Source: Alphaproteobacteria bacterium
GTDB taxonomy: Bacteria; Pseudomonadota; Alphaproteobacteria; CACIAM-22H2
Length of the DNA: 45,799 bases
Direction: 5' to 3'
Assembly (NCBI GenBank): GCA_016793165.1
Contig: JAEULA010000107.1
Span: 1 to 45,799, forward strand
The notes beneath the pieces are model-generated. The model was not told where the DNA came from, did not search any database, and saw nothing but the letters and a program-made list of their open reading frames with translations. This document shows, one piece after another, positions 41,348 to 45,799 of the stretch; position 1 is the stretch's first letter, and each line of letters starts with the position of its first letter. The position numbers and the translations under genes were made by a program.

Positions 41348-42247
41348 TCAGGCGGCCATGCCGGCAGCGGTTGCGAGCTGCCAGAGCCCTGCCCCGACCG
41401 CGACCTCGCCGGCCACCCCGCTCACCCGGCACCCCGCGGCCTCGAGCGCCGCGCGGTAGGGCGTGGCGAGCTGCTCGCTGCCGACGACGATGACCTCGCG
41501 CGACGCGAAGGCCGCGAGCGCCGCCGCGATCTCGTGGCCGATCAGCAGGCCGGAAAGGAACGCGGCGGCCGACTCGGGCGCCAGGCGCGCGAACAGGCCG
41601 TCGGTGCGCACCGTGAAAAGGTGGTGCAGCAGGCCACCGGCCTCCTTTGCACGCGCCAGGCCGCCGGCGAAGGCGACGGCGTCGCTCGCCGTCCCCGTCA
41701 TCTGGCGGCCCAGGATCGTGTGGTCCTTCAGCGCGGCGAAGGACTCGCCGGTCATGAAGGTGGCGAAGCGCGCCAGGCGGCCGTCGCGGATCTCCAGCCA
41801 CTTCGAATGCGAGCCGGGCAGGCACAGCGTGACGTCGCGGCAAGCCGTCAACGCGACCACGCCGATCGCCTGCGTCTCCTCGCCCCGGATCACGTCGGGC
41901 GCGCCCGCGAGGCCGTCGCCCGCGATGCCGGGCACGATCGCCCCGCCGATCTCCGGCATGTCGAGCAGCGCGCCGGCGAGTGCGCGCGCGTCGGCGGGAA
42001 GCGCCGCGTAGCGGGCCTCGCGCCAGCCCTGGCGGCTGCCGATCATGCCGCACATCAGGACGCGCGCGCGCGGCGCGGCGGCGCGCCAGTCGCCGACGAG
42101 CTCGGCGAAGGCGCCGGCGAAGTCGCCGTTCGCCACGCGAAGGATCCCGAGCGGCTTCTCGCGCAGCTCGACGATCTTGCCGGCGGCGTCGAATCGCAGG
42201 GCGCGCGCATTGGTGGTGCCCCAGTCGAGCCCGATCAGAGTCGTCAT
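41348..42247 (-). CDS. dgoK: 2-dehydro-3-deoxygalactonokinase (DgoK)
   Basis: 299 residues. DgoK phosphorylates 2-keto-3-deoxygalactonate, giving the substrate of a KDPGal aldolase. The N-terminal phosphate motif LIGLDWGTTNARALRFD, the family stretches VLMCGMIGSRQGWREARY and LCLPGSHSKWLEI, and the C-terminal VIVVGSEQLATPYRAAL agree with DgoK. The start ATG overlaps the stop of the upstream DUF4231 gene (ATGA). A KDPG/KDPGal-type aldolase lies at 22 kb and an Edd-family dehydratase at 44-45.7 kb, so a DeLey-Doudoroff-like route is plausible. Confidence 0.9.
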   Translation of the reverse strand: MTTLIGLDWGTTNARALRFDAAGKIVELREKPLGILRVANGDFAGAFAELVGDWRAAAPRARVLMCGMIGSRQGWREARYAALPADARALAGALLDMPEIGGAIVPGIAGDGLAGAPDVIRGEETQAIGVVALTACRDVTLCLPGSHSKWLEIRDGRLARFATFMTGESFAALKDHTILGRQMTGTASDAVAFAGGLARAKEAGGLLHHLFTVRTDGLFARLAPESAAAFLSGLLIGHEIAAALAAFASREVIVVGSEQLATPYRAALEAAGCRVSGVAGEVAVGAGLWQLATAAGMAA

Positions 42248-42699
42248 CGCGCACCCGCCTTCGGAGTCGGCTCGACGATCGCCTTCCAGCGCGCCGCCTC
42301 GCCGCGCACCACGTCGAGCACCCGCCGGGCGAGCTCGCCGCGCGCCTCCGCGTCGGCGAGCGTGCCGTAGGCGCCGACATGCAGCTGGAACGCCTCGAGC
42401 TCGAGCCGGATCGCCTCGCAGCTCGCGCGTGCGCTGATCCACTTCGCCTGGAACTGGAACAGCGCGCTCACCGATGCGCAGACCGTCGCGATCGCCGGCA
42501 GCGACGCGACCAGGATCGTCGACGTGCCGCCGTCGCCGAGATGCGTCTTCGCGGCCACGAGGACCGAGGTCGCCGCGGTCAGGACGATGGCGAGCACCTG
42601 GTAGCCGCCGAACAGGACCATGTTGCGCTTGGCGTAGCGGTCGTAGAAGCCGATCTTGCTTCGGCAGAACGCCTCGACGTCGTCGTTCTTGATCTGCAT
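42244..42699 (-). CDS. DUF4231 / SLATT-like two-helix membrane protein
   Basis: 151 residues. The layout matches DUF4231 proteins: a polar N-terminal helix with WYD-like motif (FCRSKIGFYDRYAKRN), two hydrophobic helices (about 28-50, FGGYQVLAIVLTAATSVLVA, and about 60-82, STILVASLPAIATVCASVSA), then FQFQAKWISARASCEAIRLE as a C-terminal helix. DUF4231 belongs to the SLATT group of two-helix proteins predicted as pore-forming effectors in nucleotide-triggered defence systems. Here no such partner is adjacent; instead its stop overlaps the dgoK start by 4 bp. GGGGGAACGC precedes the ATG. Function unknown. Confidence 0.78.
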   Translation of the reverse strand: MQIKNDDVEAFCRSKIGFYDRYAKRNMVLFGGYQVLAIVLTAATSVLVAAKTHLGDGGTSTILVASLPAIATVCASVSALFQFQAKWISARASCEAIRLELEAFQLHVGAYGTLADAEARGELARRVLDVVRGEAARWKAIVEPTPKAGAR

Positions 42700-42725
42700 G
42701 CGTTCCCCCGGGACTCGATGCGCGA

Positions 42726-43889
42726 TCAGCGCAGGAACGGTTCCATCCGCGCCAGGGCGTCCGACAGCCGCGCCTCGCTGGACGCGTAGCAGAAGCGCAT
42801 GTAGCCCTCGCCCTCGGGCCCGAAGGCGCTGCCCGGCGCGAGCCCGACGCCGGTCTCGGCGACGAGGCGCTTGGCGAGGGCCATGCTGTCGCGCATGCCG
42901 TCGACGCGGAAGAATGCGTAGAACGCGCCCGGCGGCGCCGCGACCCGCACGCGCGGGAAGCGCGACAGACCCTGGATCACCAGGTCGCGGGCGCGGTTGA
43001 GACGCGCGCGCAGCTCGGCCACGAACGGCTCGCCCTGCTCCAGCGCCGCCACGCCCGCCCATTGCACGAAGGTCGCCGCGCCCGAGGTGTTGTACTGGTT
43101 GAGCTTGCGGATGTTCAGGTTCACCCATGCCGGCGCCACGATCCAGCCGAGCCGCCAGCCCGTCATCGCCCAGGCCTTCGAGAACGAGTTGAGCGAGATC
43201 ACCGGGTCTTCCGGCCCGGCGATGTCGAGCGGCGACGGCGCGCGGTCGAGCCCGTAGGTGAGCCGCTCGTAGACTGCGTCGACGACGAGCCAGATCCGCT
43301 TCGCGCGGCAGAAGGCGATGATCTCGGCGATCTCGGCCGCGGTGAGCATCCAGCCCGTCGGATTGCCCGGCGAGGCGACGAAGATCGCGCGCGTGCGGGC
43401 GTCGCATGCGGCGTAAAGCCTCTGCAGGTCGAGCCGCCAGCCGCCGTCGGCGGTCGCGTCGAGCACCAGCGGCCGCGGCGTCGCGCCGACGATGCGCACC
43501 GCCTCGACGATGTTCGGCCACACCGGAGCGACGTAGACGACGTTGTCGCCGGGCCCGGCGACCGCCTGCATCGTCATCATCACCGCCGACATGCCCGATG
43601 CCGTGACCTGGATCCGATCGATCCCGAGCGGGCGGCCGTGAAGGCGCCCGACATAAGCCGCGATCGCCTCGCGCAGCGGCGTGATGCCGCGATCGTCGAC
43701 GTAGTAGGTCTTGTCGGCCCTGATGGCCTCGATCGCGGCCGTCTTGACGAAGTCGGGGGTCGGCGTGTCGCCCTCGCCGAACCAGAACGGCAGCAGGCGC
43801 GGGTGGTCCTTGCCCGCGTAATAGACCTCGGCGATCTGCGAGGTGCTCAGCTCTTCGATCTCTTGGCGCAGGTCGGCGGCGTGGCCCAT
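42726..43889 (-). CDS. Class I/II pyridoxal-phosphate aminotransferase
   Basis: 387 residues. The PLP lysine is Lys238 in SFSKAWAMTGWRLGW; Asn176 in SPGNPTGW and Asp/Tyr in VVDAVYERL complete the cofactor pocket, and the C-terminal Arg that binds the carboxylate is probably in YMRFCYASS. It resembles AspC/AAT-like enzymes of alphaproteobacteria that act on aromatic or aspartate-type amino acids. The start ATG follows GGGGACC at about 5 nt. It is the first gene after the terminator that ends the dehydratase unit and precedes the DUF4231 gene by 26 bp. Confidence 0.88.
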   Translation of the reverse strand: MGHAADLRQEIEELSTSQIAEVYYAGKDHPRLLPFWFGEGDTPTPDFVKTAAIEAIRADKTYYVDDRGITPLREAIAAYVGRLHGRPLGIDRIQVTASGMSAVMMTMQAVAGPGDNVVYVAPVWPNIVEAVRIVGATPRPLVLDATADGGWRLDLQRLYAACDARTRAIFVASPGNPTGWMLTAAEIAEIIAFCRAKRIWLVVDAVYERLTYGLDRAPSPLDIAGPEDPVISLNSFSKAWAMTGWRLGWIVAPAWVNLNIRKLNQYNTSGAATFVQWAGVAALEQGEPFVAELRARLNRARDLVIQGLSRFPRVRVAAPPGAFYAFFRVDGMRDSMALAKRLVAETGVGLAPGSAFGPEGEGYMRFCYASSEARLSDALARMEPFLR

Positions 43890-43899
43890 GGCGGTCCCC

Positions 43900-43936
43900 A
43901 AAAACAGCGACGGCCGGCTTATACGAGCCGGCCGTC
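43900..43936 (-). terminator. Rho-independent terminator after the dehydratase gene
   Basis: GACGGCCGGCT (43909-43919) and AGCCGGCCGTC (43926-43936) form a perfect 11-bp stem with a 6-nt loop, 21 nt after the dehydratase stop. On the minus strand the stem is followed by GCTG and then TTTTT (43900-43904). The run ends just inside the aminotransferase leader, so the aminotransferase needs its own promoter or partial read-through. Confidence 0.8.
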
Positions 43937-43957
43937 GACGTCAGCAAGAGCCCCGGT

Positions 43958-45706
43958 TCAGTGGCTTTCGCGCGTCACATGCGCGCCGGACTTGCCGACC
44001 AGGAAGTCGAGATCCGCCCCCTTGTCCGCCTGCAGCACGTGGTCGGTGTAGAGCTTGTAGTAGCCGCGGTCGGCGACCGGCGCCGGGGCCTTCCACGCGG
44101 CCTTGCGCTTGGCGAGCTCCGCATCGCTGACGTCGAGATGCAGGCGCCGCGCGGGAACGTCGACCTCGATCATGTCGCCGTTCTTCACCAGCGCCAGCGT
44201 GCCGCCGGCGGCGGCCTCCGGCGAGGTGTGCAGGATCGTCGTCCCGTACGCCGTGCCCGACATGCGCGCATCGGAGATGCGGATCATGTCCTTGACGCCC
44301 TTCTTCAGGATCTTCGCCGGCAGCGCGAAGTTGCCGACCTCCGGGAAGCCCGGATAGCCCTTCGGGCCGCAGCCCTTGAGCACCATGATGCAGGTCTCGT
44401 CGATGTCGAGGTTCGGATCGTCGATCCGGGCGTCGTAGTCCTCGATCGACTCGAACACGACGGCCCGGCCGCGATGCTTCATCAGCTTCGGATCCGCAGC
44501 GGACGGCTTGAGCACCGCGCCGCCGGGCGCGAGATTGCCGCGCAGCACCGCGATGCCGCCCTCGGGCTTGAACGGCTTCTTGAACGGGAAGATGACGTCG
44601 GTGCTGAAGTTCTGCGCGTCCTTGTTGTTCTCGCCGATCGACTTGCCTGTGACGGTCAGCGCGTCGAGATGCAGCTTGTGCTTGATCTCGGAGATCACGG
44701 CCGGGATGCCGCCGGCGTAATAGAACTCCTCCATCAGATACTTGCCCGAGGGCATGAGATTGACGAGGCAGGGCATGTCGCGGCCCAGGCGGTCCCAGTC
44801 GTCGAGCGTCAGGTCGACGCCGGCGCGGCCCGCCATCGCGAGCAGGTGCACGACCGCGTTGGTCGAGCCGCCGATCGCGCCGTTGACCATGATCGCGTTC
44901 TCGAAGTTCTTCTTGGTCAGGATCTTCGAGATGCGGAGGTCCTCCTTGACCATCTCGACGATGCGCCGGCCCGCCATGTGGGCGAGCGCGTAGCGGCGCG
45001 CATCGACACCGGGGATCGCCGCGTTGGTCGGCAGCGCGATGCCCAGCGCCTCCACCATCGAGGCCATCGTCGAGGCCGTACCCATGGTCATGCAGTGGCC
45101 CGAGGAGCGCGACATGGCCGCCTCGGCCTGGGCGAGGTCGTCCATCGTCATCTCGCCGGTCTTCAGCCGCTCGGTGAAGATCCAGGTATGCGTGCCCGAG
45201 CCGACCAGCTCGCCGCGGAAGCGGCCGTTGAGCATCGGGCCGCCGGAGACGACGAGCGTCGGCAGGTCGCAGCTCGCGGCACCCATCACCAGAGCCGGCG
45301 TGGTCTTGTCGCAGCCGGTGAGCAGGATCACGCCGTCCATCGGCTGGCCGCGGATCGACTCCTCGACGTCCATCGACACGAGGTTGCGGTAGAGCATCGC
45401 CGTCGGGCGCAGCAGGATCTCCGACAGGCTCATCACAGGGAACTCGAGCGGGAAGCCGCCCATCTCGTAGACGCCGCGCTTCACGTACTCCGCGATCTGG
45501 CGGAAATGGCCGTTGCAGGGCGTGAACTCGGACCAGGTGTTGCAGATGCCGATGACCGGACGGCCGTCGAAGAGGTGGTCGGCGCGGCCCTGGTTCTTCA
45601 TCCAGGAGCGGCGCGCGAAACCGTCGCGGTCCTGGCGCGCGAACCAGGCGTTCGAGCGAAGCTTGAAGTTGCGCGTGTCGTGTCCGTGTCCGGAATCGTC
45701 GGCCAT
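43958..45706 (-). CDS. IlvD/Edd-family sugar-acid dehydratase
   Basis: 582 residues. Iron-sulfur ligands are Cys64 (TPCNGHF), Cys132 (TGCDKTTPA) and Cys205 (SSGHCMTMGTAST), matching the three cysteines of the L-arabinonate dehydratase branch. The Asp-Lys pair follows Cys132, and the catalytic serine lies in SDARMSGTAYGT. The length and the motifs GRPVIGICNTWSEFTPCN and NGAIGGSTNAVVHL favour the pentonate/hexonate dehydratases over IlvD proper. The substrate may be a galactonate-, arabinonate- or xylonate-type acid. GGGGAGAGAA is the Shine-Dalgarno. An intrinsic terminator follows the stop. Confidence 0.9.
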   Translation of the reverse strand: MADDSGHGHDTRNFKLRSNAWFARQDRDGFARRSWMKNQGRADHLFDGRPVIGICNTWSEFTPCNGHFRQIAEYVKRGVYEMGGFPLEFPVMSLSEILLRPTAMLYRNLVSMDVEESIRGQPMDGVILLTGCDKTTPALVMGAASCDLPTLVVSGGPMLNGRFRGELVGSGTHTWIFTERLKTGEMTMDDLAQAEAAMSRSSGHCMTMGTASTMASMVEALGIALPTNAAIPGVDARRYALAHMAGRRIVEMVKEDLRISKILTKKNFENAIMVNGAIGGSTNAVVHLLAMAGRAGVDLTLDDWDRLGRDMPCLVNLMPSGKYLMEEFYYAGGIPAVISEIKHKLHLDALTVTGKSIGENNKDAQNFSTDVIFPFKKPFKPEGGIAVLRGNLAPGGAVLKPSAADPKLMKHRGRAVVFESIEDYDARIDDPNLDIDETCIMVLKGCGPKGYPGFPEVGNFALPAKILKKGVKDMIRISDARMSGTAYGTTILHTSPEAAAGGTLALVKNGDMIEVDVPARRLHLDVSDAELAKRKAAWKAPAPVADRGYYKLYTDHVLQADKGADLDFLVGKSGAHVTRESH

Positions 45707-45799
45707 TTTCTCTCCCCTGGGGCGCTGCGCGGATCCGCTCCGCAAGCCGGCCCGCAACCTACCGCCGCCGGGCGCATGCGGACAATGGGCTGGGGCGGC

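Overview
The window reads as chromosomal DNA of a GC-rich alphaproteobacterium, possibly of the Rhodospirillales/Reyranellales kind; the exact lineage is inference. The signs are a tRNA-Tyr / tRNA-Gly / tuf array, a perfect CtrA-type box (TTAA-N7-TTAAC), oxygen-independent ubiquinone genes (ubiT, ubiU, ubiV), very high GC with long antisense shadow ORFs, and dense 4-bp ATGA/GTGA gene overlaps. No phage, insertion sequence or CRISPR array was seen, and no gene looks broken.

Layout. 0-3.3 kb: 5' end of tuf with tRNA-Gly and tRNA-Tyr (minus strand), rlmB (plus), a PuuB-like FAD amine oxidase, tRNA-Thr. 3.4-9.1 kb: a LacI-type repressor, a small secreted protein, a DedA membrane protein, an EamA exporter coupled to a TusA-like protein, a lipoprotein, and an SDR dehydrogenase. 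9.2-12.9 kb: a YidB-like protein diverges, across the CtrA box, from a coupled trio of PAS histidine kinase, gamma-carbonic anhydrase and RraA-like protein. 13.1-15.9 kb: two tandem beta-hydroxyacid dehydrogenases diverge from a PfkB kinase that resembles YihV. 15.9-22.0 kb: a 1970-residue surface protein with a PEP-CTERM-type sorting tail, preceded by a convincing sigma-54 promoter and an upstream palindrome.

22.0-28.0 kb: KDPG-type aldolase and SDR diverge from an altronate-dehydratase-family enzyme under a consensus sigma-70 promoter; a periplasmic protein, a small CxxC protein and a mannitol dehydrogenase / fructuronate reductase family enzyme follow. 28.1-31.1 kb: ubiT-ubiU-ubiV-DUF2478 in one operon. 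31.4-34.6 kb: a secreted MetX-like hydrolase, a gluconate-5-dehydrogenase-like SDR and a protein resembling a degenerate class III nucleotide cyclase. 34.7-45.7 kb: all minus strand, an IlvD/Edd-family sugar-acid dehydratase with its own terminator, then aminotransferase, DUF4231 (SLATT-like) membrane protein, 2-keto-3-deoxygalactonate kinase, 2-hydroxyacid dehydrogenase, a complete carbohydrate ABC transporter (ATPase, Tat-exported binding protein, two permeases) and a DenD-like dehydrogenase.

Together the region looks like a sugar-acid / uronate catabolic island: import by the ABC transporter, oxidation by SDR enzymes, dehydration by the IlvD/Edd and UxaA enzymes, phosphorylation by DgoK, and cleavage by the KDPG-type aldolase to pyruvate. 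The actual substrates cannot be fixed from sequence alone. The signals most worth a second look are the sigma-54/palindrome control region of the PEP-CTERM gene, the kinase / carbonic anhydrase / RraA trio, the DUF2478 gene in the anaerobic ubiquinone operon, the SLATT-like protein coupled to dgoK, and the degenerate cyclase-like protein.
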